Shown one piece after another: positions 7,560 through 15,598 of a stretch of 34,242 nt of DNA (positions within the stretch are counted from its first letter, which is position 1; each line of letters starts with the position of its first letter). The DNA comes from a virus. The stretch is from IMG/VR virus record IMGVR_UViG_3300036719_005005, positions 1-34,242 of that record; one strand, given 5' to 3'. The notes beneath the pieces were generated by a model that was given only the letters and a program-made list of their open reading frames with translations, searched no databases and was not told the origin of the DNA. The translations under genes and the position numbers were made by a program.

Positions 7560-8561
7560 TCACTCCATCACCATCAGCTTCTGACGGAAAGCATCGGGAG
7601 ATGCCATGTTCAGATAGCGCCAGGCATTGGAAGGATCACGTTCGGCCAGAGCACCAAAACCGTTCCAGAAGTCAGCGGGGTTGCCCTGAACTTGGGGCTG
7701 CGGGGGAGCAGGCATTTCAGGACGCTGAGGAGCCACAGGACGCTGGAACTGTTGACCAACGGCTTGAGGGGCACGGCTGTAACCAATTTCTTCATCGGGC
7801 ACCGGATAGGGGCCATTTTCACCGAAAAACTCACAAGTGTAGTCAGCCAGGACGTCCGGATCGGTCAGGATGGTCTCATAGGAGCGGTGCTCGTTAGAGA
7901 GTTCCTGGAGCAGACCAACAGCCTCAGTGAGCTGCTGGTTGGTAGCAATCAGAGCATCTTCTAACTGACACGCGTAGCTATTGAGAATAGCTGGCACGTC
8001 AGCACCGAAGTGATCAATGACCTGAAGACTAGCTTCGCTTACCCCGCTTGCGCGGAGTTGGTCCGGGCTGATTTCCTGCGAAGTTTGGGAATAACCGTTG
8101 GAGTAAGCCTGGTTGTTGTTGATCCCAGGCATAGAGGTCGGCATCCCCGCGTTGTTGTACTGGGGAACCGGTTGGGAATTGTAGTTGACCGGTGCGACTT
8201 GTTGGTTCGCGCTCGATTGTTGACCCTGGAACGGGAATTGGACGGGCGAACTCAGGAGCCCCACTACCCGGTTGAATGCCTCCTTGTAAGGGTTCTCCGA
8301 TTGTGGTGCTGTTTGTTGGGGCGCCAGGGATTCCTGGTGGTAGTACGGTGTAGGGCTGGATTGGTAGTTGCTGACCCCCATCTGGGCCTGCATTTGCGGG
8401 GCTGGGGCCACCGCTTGCTGGTAAGGCGCCACCCATTGGGGAGACGTTGCCACCGCCGGGGCCTGAGCCGCCGTCTGTGCTACCGGAGCCGCGTAGCTGA
8501 TCGGCTGGGTCTGGGATACTTGGGGTACCGATTGGATCGGCGCTGCGGTATCGGCCTGCAT
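7560..8561 (-). CDS. Scaffold-like protein, overprinted on the portal 3' end
   Basis: A 333-residue acidic protein. The N-terminal 180 residues are Gln-, Pro-, Ala- and Tyr-rich low complexity. Residues about 180-230 form a helical segment (SLQVIDHFGADVPAILNSYA then LEDALIATNQQLTEAVGLLQ), and the C-terminus ends in DAFRQKLMVME. Position between portal and capsid and the disordered-plus-helical build fit a scaffold. Its ATG at 8561 has a strong site (AAGAGGTAACCT), so the start looks genuine although it lies 533 bases inside the portal gene in another frame. No sequence motif proves the scaffold role. Confidence 0.68.
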   Translation of the reverse strand: MQADTAAPIQSVPQVSQTQPISYAAPVAQTAAQAPAVATSPQWVAPYQQAVAPAPQMQAQMGVSNYQSSPTPYYHQESLAPQQTAPQSENPYKEAFNRVVGLLSSPVQFPFQGQQSSANQQVAPVNYNSQPVPQYNNAGMPTSMPGINNNQAYSNGYSQTSQEISPDQLRASGVSEASLQVIDHFGADVPAILNSYACQLEDALIATNQQLTEAVGLLQELSNEHRSYETILTDPDVLADYTCEFFGENGPYPVPDEEIGYSRAPQAVGQQFQRPVAPQRPEMPAPPQPQVQGNPADFWNGFGALAERDPSNAWRYLNMASPDAFRQKLMVME

Positions 8562-10296
8562 AGGTTACCTCTTTTTGTAGGCTTTCGAGAGTTCGGTAAA
8601 GGAAGGGAGTGAGATCTAATCTCGGATCCGCAGCCATCGGAAGATTGGGTTGCTGCGGATGTGGTGTTCGCATCTCTTGATTGATTAGATCAATAAATGC
8701 GGAGTAGGCCCTCTGTACTTCCCCTACCATTCGGAATGGGAAACCGGAGAGCATTCCCGCGATTTCGTCATCCGTTTTTGAAGGGAATAAATACTTCAGT
8801 GCTTCAATGCTATCAACACCTAATTCTTGTAGGTTACGAGTAAAGATAGATTGGTTTAATTTGTCCTGTGCAGTATCTTCATAAACGGGTCCCATCCAGC
8901 GCCAGTTAACTACCCGATCCCCGTCTGGCGCTAATCCAAGAACGCCATCAGGTACTTCTTTTGTTTCCAGGGCAGTGTCAATAGCTTTTTGAAGTTTTTT
9001 TTCATACGCTGCTTTCTGTTTGTCGTATTTAATTTGCGCAGCTTCGTCATTAGGATCTTCCGGAGGAGCCGGATATTTGATGCCGGAGGCGTACGCCAAA
9101 GACTTACGGAAAATCTGTTCCTCCTGGAAGATCATTAATTCAAAACACTTGCACACTCCATAGGTATAAAGTTGTAAGCATTTTTTCTTTGCAGTAGCAC
9201 TTACGCGTCCATAAGCTGATTTAATCTCCGTAGCTGTTACATTTGTAATGCTAAGGTCATCGATACCACCTAAAGCAAGCCGGATCTCATTACGAAGTTG
9301 TTCGGAATACCGAGCTTGATCAGAGCTAACAGCATTGGGAGTAATGAAGCCAACACGATCAGTTGGCTCCAGGTTTGCAATGACTCGTGGTACACGCATG
9401 CCACTACCTGGACGCCCAATGTATCCAGGAGCCTGGCGACTTACGTTGTCTTGTTTGTACGTTGAACTTGAAAGAAAGAAGTCTGATTGGAATCCAGATT
9501 GACTGGAAATGCTGGGTCTCTGCGCAACATCATTGTCTTGGCTTTCAATAATGTCTTGCTTGGGGCGAGAAGAAAGAAGAGTAGGGTTGCCAAAGAATGA
9601 AAGGTTTGCTCTGATATTTTTAACCATTTCATCGTGAGCAAGAATTTGATTGGATAACCACTCAAATTCACCTACACCTTCTGTGCCAAAAGCATCGGGA
9701 TTGTTAAAGACTTCAATGCAAGGAATAAATTCCATTGTATTGATTACAGTCTTTTTTTCGGTTATACCAAACTCCATGTTTGGCATGTCGAATGTAATTT
9801 CTTGTTCGCTGTGGAACTCTTCGATTTCTGTAGCGGTAATGCGAAGCCGCATGTAACGCTTATCCGTATTTAAACCAACACCCTGGAAGCCACGCGAAGC
9901 TTTAACTTTGTACGGATAGATGATGATAACTTCTTCTAGTTCACCTTCTGGAGAGTAATAGGTTCGATACGCGTCTTTATCAAACCAATAAAGGCGGTAC
10001 GTTTTTTTGGTAGGACGTATATAGAAAAGACCTTTTCCGTAGCACAAGAATCGATCCCAAATGGAATCGAGCCTGGCATCGAGCTTGTTAAATTTGATGA
10101 CTTGTTGAATGAAGTCAAACCGTTGAGTACCAAAATTATCTTGCTGCGGATAAAACTCAACTCCCTGACGCACCCCAAACATTTTCATTTGGGATAGGTG
10201 CGCATTAACCAGCATGGTGTCAGCCGTGCCGGTACCATCGCGGTTTACGACGGCTTTGAGGATAGCGTCGAGTGCGGATTTACTACTATCGCTCAT
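8029..10296 (-). CDS. Portal protein
   Basis: A 755-residue protein. Residues about 1-560 look like a phage portal body: an N-terminal helical wing, the segment WDRFLCYGKGLFYIRPTKKT, a stretch resembling the portal clip and stem, and YSEQLRNEIRLALGGIDDLS. The last about 180 residues are Gly/Pro/Gln-rich and end in a basic tail (PGPTPRKRGKRS). It follows the terminase and a 60-residue gene and precedes the scaffold-like gene, the normal packaging-module order. The Pro/Gly tail is exactly the part that overlaps the scaffold-like gene, suggesting the tail arose or is constrained by overprinting. The portal forms the dodecameric DNA channel. Confidence 0.82.
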   Translation of the reverse strand: MSDSSKSALDAILKAVVNRDGTGTADTMLVNAHLSQMKMFGVRQGVEFYPQQDNFGTQRFDFIQQVIKFNKLDARLDSIWDRFLCYGKGLFYIRPTKKTYRLYWFDKDAYRTYYSPEGELEEVIIIYPYKVKASRGFQGVGLNTDKRYMRLRITATEIEEFHSEQEITFDMPNMEFGITEKKTVINTMEFIPCIEVFNNPDAFGTEGVGEFEWLSNQILAHDEMVKNIRANLSFFGNPTLLSSRPKQDIIESQDNDVAQRPSISSQSGFQSDFFLSSSTYKQDNVSRQAPGYIGRPGSGMRVPRVIANLEPTDRVGFITPNAVSSDQARYSEQLRNEIRLALGGIDDLSITNVTATEIKSAYGRVSATAKKKCLQLYTYGVCKCFELMIFQEEQIFRKSLAYASGIKYPAPPEDPNDEAAQIKYDKQKAAYEKKLQKAIDTALETKEVPDGVLGLAPDGDRVVNWRWMGPVYEDTAQDKLNQSIFTRNLQELGVDSIEALKYLFPSKTDDEIAGMLSGFPFRMVGEVQRAYSAFIDLINQEMRTPHPQQPNLPMAADPRLDLTPFLYRTLESLQKEVTYAGRYRSADPIGTPSIPDPADQLRGSGSTDGGSGPGGGNVSPMGGALPASGGPSPANAGPDGGQQLPIQPYTVLPPGIPGAPTNSTTIGEPLQGGIQPGSGAPEFARPIPVPGSTIEREPTSRTGQLQFPTGSPVQQRGDADLYAWDQQQPGLLQRLFPNFAGNQPGPTPRKRGKRS

Positions 10297-10314
10297 TGCT
10301 GCTTAAGAGTCAGA

Positions 10315-10497
10315 TTATTCTTCAATATCGTAGCCAGCGGAAAGCCGTTTGAGTGTGATGATGTCATCTTCAACCTCAACTTCAAACCTTTCATTTGGTT
10401 GAAGGGCCATGTCGTGGCACAGCTCATCAGGAAGAGGAATGACTGCAGAACCGTAAGCGTCTTGCTCCAGTTCTACATTGTAATAGCTGGTAGACAT
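10315..10497 (-). CDS. AbrB/MazE-like small protein between terminase and portal
   Basis: A 60-residue acidic protein. GSAVIPLPDELCHDMALQPN followed by ERFEVEVEDDIITLKRL fits the swapped-hairpin AbrB/MazE pattern (a beta strand into IPLP, a short helix, then two strands). AbrB-fold proteins are usually dimeric DNA-binding regulators or antitoxins. It lies alone between terminase and portal in the same direction, so it could be a late regulator or a morphogenesis protein reusing the fold. Fold call moderate, role unknown. Confidence 0.65.
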   Translation of the reverse strand: MSTSYYNVELEQDAYGSAVIPLPDELCHDMALQPNERFEVEVEDDIITLKRLSAGYDIEE

Positions 10498-10526
10498 TGT
10501 GAGGGTGATTTCTTTAGTTTAAATCG

Positions 10527-12050
10527 TCAATACTCTAACTGCAGTGCGCCTCTGGTCATTAAGCCATTGCACAACCAAATTAACGCGTCAACGCAGTCGT
10601 CATGAGAGCTTACACCAAAGTTTACGATCTCATCTGTTAAAGCGCCAAATCTGCGAAACCTGTTAAAGATGATTTTACGCTGCTCAAACAAACCCATGAT
10701 TCCTCTAAACCGCGCAACTTTATCCCCACGGAAACCTTTTACTGCATGCCAGTTCATGTTGTAAAGCCCGTGTTCGCCTAAACAAATTCGTTTAAAGTCT
10801 GCCTCCAGGGATGCTTGGTATGCGACGGCTTCTGACCAAATGTCAATGTGGCTTCCCGTTGGGAAGTATTGATTCTTATCTTTGTGGATGACGCCCCATT
10901 CTTCCATCATTTCCATTAAGGCTTCCAGTTTTTCTAGGTTGCCCATAATCCGGAGACGTTTGGAATCAATGATATGAATCTTGTCTCCGACACGCCCACC
11001 CATTACAAAAACGGTGTAGTCATTACGTTCTCGTACACCAGCGGAAAGATCGACGCCAACGCCAAGGGTGTCGAATTGTGTAGCGATGTTTCCTTTAACA
11101 ATCAAATCTGGCGAAAGAGACAGCTCGCTGGTTTGAACAATTTGGTTTTGATACTGAAAGCTGAATGCAATGGGAGCTTGGCGACGCCTGTCTTGCAGGT
11201 ATTCCAATGACCACATTTCGGGCCAGTATGATTCTTCGTCTCCGTGCTCATCTACGGTAATTGCTGATTGAACGATTTGGACCCAATCATTAGCTGGAGT
11301 AAAAGTACTGTTGTGAATGTCGTCGTGCCGGAAACGTGTGCCAAGGCAAATGGCGCGTCCGCCTTCAAACATAGTAGGAACAATAACTGAGTTCCAGTTA
11401 TCTTCCATTGCTGATCGGATGTCGCGGTTTTTAATATCGTCGGCACTCTTAATAGCATCATCGATAATACACAGATGGGAACGCTTAGAGGTCACAGCAC
11501 CTTTAAGACCAGCACAACAAACAGTGAATTCTTCTTCACCTGTTGATTTAATGCCTGCAAATTTCCAATCAATACTCCAGTATTCATTGGAGTTAATTCC
11601 TTTGGCAATTTTTACCATTGGAAAAACTTCTTTGTATGCTTTGCTTTCTTCAATAATTCGTTTAATGGCCGCGCTTTTGGGACGGGCAACATCAACGGTG
11701 TATGAGATATAGAGAATTTTTAACGGTTTTTTGTGCAGAGCGTGAACACCAACTGCCCAAGCAGTATAGAGACCTAAGATTGTTGACTTTGCTGAACCGC
11801 GAGGTGCCAGAATGTCAATGTTTGGTCCACCAATGCCGATTAAACATTCAGTGCTTTCGTTAGTACAGAGATAACGGTGCCATTCTTTGTGATGTCGTGC
11901 TGGCGGTTTGTCACCTACAACGTCACAAAAATAAGCAAAATCTGTACGTGCTCTTTCTATGTCAATATCTGTTGTTTTTTTAACAACGCGTTGCTGTGCT
12001 GCTGCACGAGCAGTACGACGGTAAACGGAATAAATGCTAGTGCCTGCCAT
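10527..12050 (-). CDS. terL: Terminase large subunit
   Basis: A 507-residue protein with the two-part terminase build. Walker A is APRGSAKST (residues 82-90) and Walker B is LCIIDDA (193-199), with GTRF at 237-240 as a coupling motif. The RNase H-like nuclease part starts at GVDLSAG (332-338) with its first acidic residue, and SSHDDCVDAL (481-490) supplies the later acidic residues. It packages DNA into the prohead through the portal using ATP and cuts the concatemer. It follows a coiled-coil gene that may be the small subunit. Length and motif order are normal, with no sign of truncation. Confidence 0.93.
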   Translation of the reverse strand: MAGTSIYSVYRRTARAAAQQRVVKKTTDIDIERARTDFAYFCDVVGDKPPARHHKEWHRYLCTNESTECLIGIGGPNIDILAPRGSAKSTILGLYTAWAVGVHALHKKPLKILYISYTVDVARPKSAAIKRIIEESKAYKEVFPMVKIAKGINSNEYWSIDWKFAGIKSTGEEEFTVCCAGLKGAVTSKRSHLCIIDDAIKSADDIKNRDIRSAMEDNWNSVIVPTMFEGGRAICLGTRFRHDDIHNSTFTPANDWVQIVQSAITVDEHGDEESYWPEMWSLEYLQDRRRQAPIAFSFQYQNQIVQTSELSLSPDLIVKGNIATQFDTLGVGVDLSAGVRERNDYTVFVMGGRVGDKIHIIDSKRLRIMGNLEKLEALMEMMEEWGVIHKDKNQYFPTGSHIDIWSEAVAYQASLEADFKRICLGEHGLYNMNWHAVKGFRGDKVARFRGIMGLFEQRKIIFNRFRRFGALTDEIVNFGVSSHDDCVDALIWLCNGLMTRGALQLEY

Positions 12051-12074
12051 GCCCGTAGCATAGCGTACTAATCC

Positions 12075-12560
12075 TCAGGATTCTTCTGACAAGATCTTGG
12101 TCCAAACACCCATGGAAGCTTCCTGGAGAGGACCTTCAATGGGATCATCTCGAAAGATGGATAACATTTCACGCAATGCTCGGTCTGCGCCAGCAAGGAT
12201 TAAACCTTGTTTATCAAGCAAAACCTTTTCGTCGTTCAGTTGTTTAATTGAGCCACGCAGTTCTTTTTGGAGCATTGCAATTCTCGACGTGCCCATATCT
12301 TGTTTAACCATGCCCATGTCAATGGCATCGCGTAGCTTGGCGATGTCACTTTGCATAGAATCAATTTCGTCTTCTAAGATAGCGTTAAAGTTTCGTTTTT
12401 TGTATTCGTTTTGCGACCACTCATTGCACTCTACAATGCTACCTGTAAACCCGAGAAAACGGGCATACAGGTACATTTGAATTGGAGAAGATGTACGTTT
12501 ACAAAATGCAAGAAAGGATTCGCGGTCTTTGTCGGTTAAACTTTGAATCCAGGTTTTCAT
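12075..12560 (-). CDS. Candidate terminase small subunit
   Basis: A 161-residue protein. The N-terminal third (MKTWIQSLTDKDRESFLAFC) is helical and could hold a DNA-binding fold. The middle and C-terminal parts are long charged helices (DEIDSMQSDIAKLRDAIDMG) of coiled-coil character, as used for oligomerisation in small terminases. It lies directly upstream of the large subunit, 24 bases away. No clear helix-turn-helix signature is seen, so the assignment is mainly positional. Confidence 0.5.
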   Translation of the reverse strand: MKTWIQSLTDKDRESFLAFCKRTSSPIQMYLYARFLGFTGSIVECNEWSQNEYKKRNFNAILEDEIDSMQSDIAKLRDAIDMGMVKQDMGTSRIAMLQKELRGSIKQLNDEKVLLDKQGLILAGADRALREMLSIFRDDPIEGPLQEASMGVWTKILSEES

Positions 12561-13669
12561 GCACGGTATTGGCGTTGCGCCTGTTCGTAATCTCTGTTCT
12601 CTTTATAGCGCCTAAACATCTCTTGTTGCAAGTCAGTTGTACGTTGTTCACCTGCAGTAGTCTGGATTCCTTTACGCTGCTCTTCTCCAGAAACGCGAGT
12701 AGTTGCACGTTCTTGTTCGCCACGAGCACCAACTAAACGCTCCTCACCGCCATAACGTTCAGCTTGTGTTGCACGCTCTTGTGCTCCGGATTCCCTAAGC
12801 AATCCAGTTTCTCCTAAGTACCGTTCTGCTTGGGTTTGACGTTGCTGCGCTCCAGTAGCCCCAATTAAACGTTCTTCACCGGTGTACCTTTGAGCCTGTG
12901 TTTGACGTTCTTGTTCGCCGGCTGTTGCATAACCTAAACGTTGTTGCTCGCCAGTAACGCCAATTGTGGCACGTTCTTGCGTTCCACGGGCACCGACCAA
13001 TCGTTCTTCGCCGCCATAACGTTCAGCTTGGGTTGCACGCTCTTGCGCACCAGAAACGCCGATTGTTGCACGCTGTTGTTCACCTGTTGCACCAATTAAA
13101 CCGGTTTCACCAGCATATCTTTGAGCTTGGGTTTGACGTTGTTGTTCACCTGTTGCACCGATTAAACCAGCTTCACCGGCGTACCTTTGTGCTTGCGTTG
13201 CACGTTCTTGTTCACCGGCTGCTGCATAGCCGAGACGTTGTTGTTCACCTGTAGTTCCGATTGTGGCACGTTCTTGCGTTCCACGGGCACCGACCAATCT
13301 TTCTTCGCCGCCATAACGTTCAGCTTGGGTTGCACGCTCTTGTGCGCCAGCAGTTTCTAAGCCGGTTCGATATTGTTGGCCTGTTGCACCAATAGTTGCA
13401 CGTTCTTGTTCGCCAGCGGTAGCTGTTGTTAAACGTTGTTCGGCGCCGGCACTTTGAGTTCGCCTGATGTCTTGACCGGTAAAAAACTCACTGTTAGTGC
13501 GATCAAGTTGGGCGCCTAACTCCATGTTTAAGCGTTGTTGCGCTGCCGCTACTTCATCAAGCGCACTTTGCGTACGTACAGCTTGAGTTGGTGTAGGAGT
13601 AACCGTTGGAGGAGGCGGCGGCGGATTATAAACGACGTTTGGGGGCGGCGGTGATGATGGTGATCCCAT
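12557..13669 (-). CDS. Proline-headed repeat protein of the virion block
   Basis: A 370-residue protein. The head (residues 1-30) is poly-proline (PSSPPPPNVVYNPPPPPP). Residues about 75-340 are built from short repeats with themes GEQERAT, GEQQRQTQAQRYAGE and AQERATQAERYGGEERLVG, in 9- to 22-residue registers. The C-terminus is a charged helix. The repeats are Gln/Arg/Glu-rich and predicted helical, so a long fibrous or coiled protein is likely. It overlaps the small-terminase candidate start by 4 bases. The role could be an internal core protein or fibre. Repeat copies are near-identical at DNA level, so length variation by recombination is expected. Confidence 0.75.
   Translation of the reverse strand: MGSPSSPPPPNVVYNPPPPPPTVTPTPTQAVRTQSALDEVAAAQQRLNMELGAQLDRTNSEFFTGQDIRRTQSAGAEQRLTTATAGEQERATIGATGQQYRTGLETAGAQERATQAERYGGEERLVGARGTQERATIGTTGEQQRLGYAAAGEQERATQAQRYAGEAGLIGATGEQQRQTQAQRYAGETGLIGATGEQQRATIGVSGAQERATQAERYGGEERLVGARGTQERATIGVTGEQQRLGYATAGEQERQTQAQRYTGEERLIGATGAQQRQTQAERYLGETGLLRESGAQERATQAERYGGEERLVGARGEQERATTRVSGEEQRKGIQTTAGEQRTTDLQQEMFRRYKENRDYEQAQRQYRA
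12650..13450 (-). repeat. Tandem degenerate coding repeats inside the repeat protein gene
   Basis: The coding repeats show at DNA level as recurring blocks, for example the run encoding AQERATQAERYGGEERLVGA appears three times nearly unchanged, interleaved with GEQQRQTQAQRYAGE units. The array covers roughly residues 75-340. Confidence 0.8.
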
Positions 13670-13697
13670 TGTCAGTTAGTCTTTTAATGTATTATAA

Positions 13698-14330
13698 TCA
13701 GGCTGCTCTGCCGCGTGGAGCAAGACCTTGAGCGTTTGCCATGGCAGCTCTGTAAGCAGCGTTAGAGACGGCATCAAGTTCAGTGGCAAAACTACCAGAG
13801 GCTTGTGCTAGTTGATTTTGAGCTGAGGCTGCACGAGCCGCAACCGCAGAAGGGCTTTGCTCACGAATATTTAACCCTTGGGATCCGTAAGCAAGATCCA
13901 TTGCACGCGTTTTCTGTGCAGTATCTAAAACACGTTTTTGAAGCGGGTCAAGCATTGCAAGGTTGTAAGCGTAATCATCTGCGCGTTGTTCACGTGCGAG
14001 AGCCCTGTATTTATCGTAAAGGCGATCAAGATTGGTTTCGCTAATTGGGCTTGCCGGGTCTGAATAAGTTGGGGGAGTTAAAACGTTAGAAGAAGGTTCT
14101 GCCCCAGGTGAATTAATACCGAAGTTTGCATATTGCCCAAGGTCAACAGCTTTACCGGTTGTAAAATCAATTCCTTTAAAGGAAGGAAGTTGCGTTTTTG
14201 ATGGTAGTTGTTTGTATTCAGAGTAGTCTGGTGCAGCTCCTGTTGCAATTCCAGGAAAGTATTTTTTCCAGGCAGCGCTACTACCAAGCCTGGAAGTGAT
14301 TGCTTCAAACGGCGTGGAGAAGTCTGCCAT
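13698..14330 (-). CDS. Putative internal virion protein
   Basis: A 210-residue protein from the ATG at 14330 (MADFSTPFEAITSRLG); a TTG two codons upstream is possible but overlaps the previous stop. The first half is Pro/Ser/Gly-rich, and the second half is a long Ala-rich, charged helix (YDKYRALAREQRADDYAYNL onward) ending in a basic tail. It resembles ejected or internal head proteins in composition. No family recognised. Confidence 0.6.
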   Translation of the reverse strand: MADFSTPFEAITSRLGSSAAWKKYFPGIATGAAPDYSEYKQLPSKTQLPSFKGIDFTTGKAVDLGQYANFGINSPGAEPSSNVLTPPTYSDPASPISETNLDRLYDKYRALAREQRADDYAYNLAMLDPLQKRVLDTAQKTRAMDLAYGSQGLNIREQSPSAVAARAASAQNQLAQASGSFATELDAVSNAAYRAAMANAQGLAPRGRAA

Positions 14331-14332
14331 TA

Positions 14333-15136
14333 TCAAAGATAACGATATTGGGTGCCAGCAATTTGACCAATATTAGCTAGTGCTTGTCCGGCTTGTGCAC
14401 CAGCGATTTGTTGGCCTTGCAGTTGCATCTGGGATTGAGTGGCCAACAGGGTGCTTAATTGTGCAGCAGCAGCATTGCGTTGCATGTCACGTTGCTTAAC
14501 AGCATCACTAGCCTGCAGTTGATAGTTTGCAAGACTGCGGATATTTTGATTGTTAATGTCTTGAAGCTGTTTTTGATATTGGAGATTAGCTTGCCAAGGG
14601 CCCAGGGGGTTTTGTTGCTCAATAAGACCGGGATAGCCGTATTGACTAATTTGTGGTACAGCACCGGTTTGATACTGCGGACCAGCACCCATTTCTTCTG
14701 GGTTAAAAGTTGCTGTGCGCCCTAGTCCAGCGGCACCGAGAGCGGCTTTGCCTGCACCACCAGCAACGCTTGCAGCTGGACCCGATGCAGCGCCTGCTAA
14801 GCCGCCGATAAGGGGCACTGCTGCGGCTGCGCCAGCAAGCGGAATTCCGATTTTAGCGGCGTTGCCAAGTGTGGACATTAACTGTCCTGTCTGTGTACCG
14901 GCAAACGCTGCTCCCGCCGGTCCTGTCATAGGAACAGCAAATCGTCCTGCTGCTTTTTCTGTAACACTTTTAATTCCTTTGCTGCCAAGACCGCCGCCAA
15001 AATAACCAAGACCGCCACCAAGCGCAGCTTTACCTAAATCACCTTCTCTTAAGCCAGGGGCTGCACCCATTGCAGCGGTTACGTACGGGAGCGCTTGCAT
15101 AGCAAACCTTCCAGCACCAAGTAAAGCAGGCAGCAT
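14333..15136 (-). CDS. Glycine/alanine-rich membrane-active candidate ejection protein
   Basis: A 267-residue protein. Residues about 1-145 are strongly hydrophobic with glycine-zipper stretches (GKAALGGGLGYFGGGLG; IPLAGAAAAVPLIGGLAGAA). The C-terminal 110 residues are a Gln-rich helix. The ATG at 15136 has an AGAGG site. Proteins of this build are used by phages to line a channel during DNA ejection; that role is inferred from composition and position among similar genes, not from a motif. Confidence 0.6.
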   Translation of the reverse strand: MLPALLGAGRFAMQALPYVTAAMGAAPGLREGDLGKAALGGGLGYFGGGLGSKGIKSVTEKAAGRFAVPMTGPAGAAFAGTQTGQLMSTLGNAAKIGIPLAGAAAAVPLIGGLAGAASGPAASVAGGAGKAALGAAGLGRTATFNPEEMGAGPQYQTGAVPQISQYGYPGLIEQQNPLGPWQANLQYQKQLQDINNQNIRSLANYQLQASDAVKQRDMQRNAAAAQLSTLLATQSQMQLQGQQIAGAQAGQALANIGQIAGTQYRYL

Positions 15137-15177
15137 GATTTAAATCCTCTTGTTTGTTATTTTAAATGAGATACGCT

Positions 15178-15597
15178 TTAGCCAAACCAAGGTGCAGCAC
15201 CACCTGCAATTGCTCCTGCAGGTCCGCCAGTTAAGAAACCGCCGACACCGCCGATTATAGATTGACCAATGGTTTCACCAAATCCTTTTTTACCAGGTGT
15301 ACCTGGAATGTACATTGGTGCTTGTTGTTGCGGGTAAACAACATTTAATTCCGGAGACAAGTTAAACGCACCTCCAGACATAGAGTTTCCAAAAGAAGGT
15401 CCGTTTTCCCAATTCCTGTATTTGTTATCATTGTCAGCGGAACGACTTTTTAAAAACCCAGAAGCTAGATCAAAAGCTTGTTTCCATTTGTTGCCGCTGT
15501 CCCCAGAAGAGTATTTATAGTTTGACGAACCAAAGTCTCCTGTGAATCCTCCTTTGGGCTTGTAGATATAATCGTCAGTAAAGAAACTGCTAGCCAT
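15178..15597 (-). CDS. Small virion-block protein with C-terminal glycine zipper
   Basis: A 139-residue protein. The first 100 residues are polar, aromatic and disordered (YIYKPKGGFTGDFGSSNYKY). The last 35 residues (IGQSIIGGVGGFLTGGPAGA onward) form a membrane-type glycine zipper similar to that in neighbouring proteins. It ends in APWFG. The function is unknown; membrane association during ejection is plausible. Confidence 0.6.
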   Translation of the reverse strand: MASSFFTDDYIYKPKGGFTGDFGSSNYKYSSGDSGNKWKQAFDLASGFLKSRSADNDNKYRNWENGPSFGNSMSGGAFNLSPELNVVYPQQQAPMYIPGTPGKKGFGETIGQSIIGGVGGFLTGGPAGAIAGGAAPWFG

Positions 15598-15598
15598 T

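Noticed and set aside
8010-8612. Long Arg/Gly/Val-rich frame on the plus strand opposite portal and scaffold
   Set aside because: Composition is that of a shadow of the Pro/Gln-rich genes on the other strand.
12650-13450. CRISPR-like array
   Set aside because: Repeats are contiguous and in-frame coding units without unique spacers of constant length.
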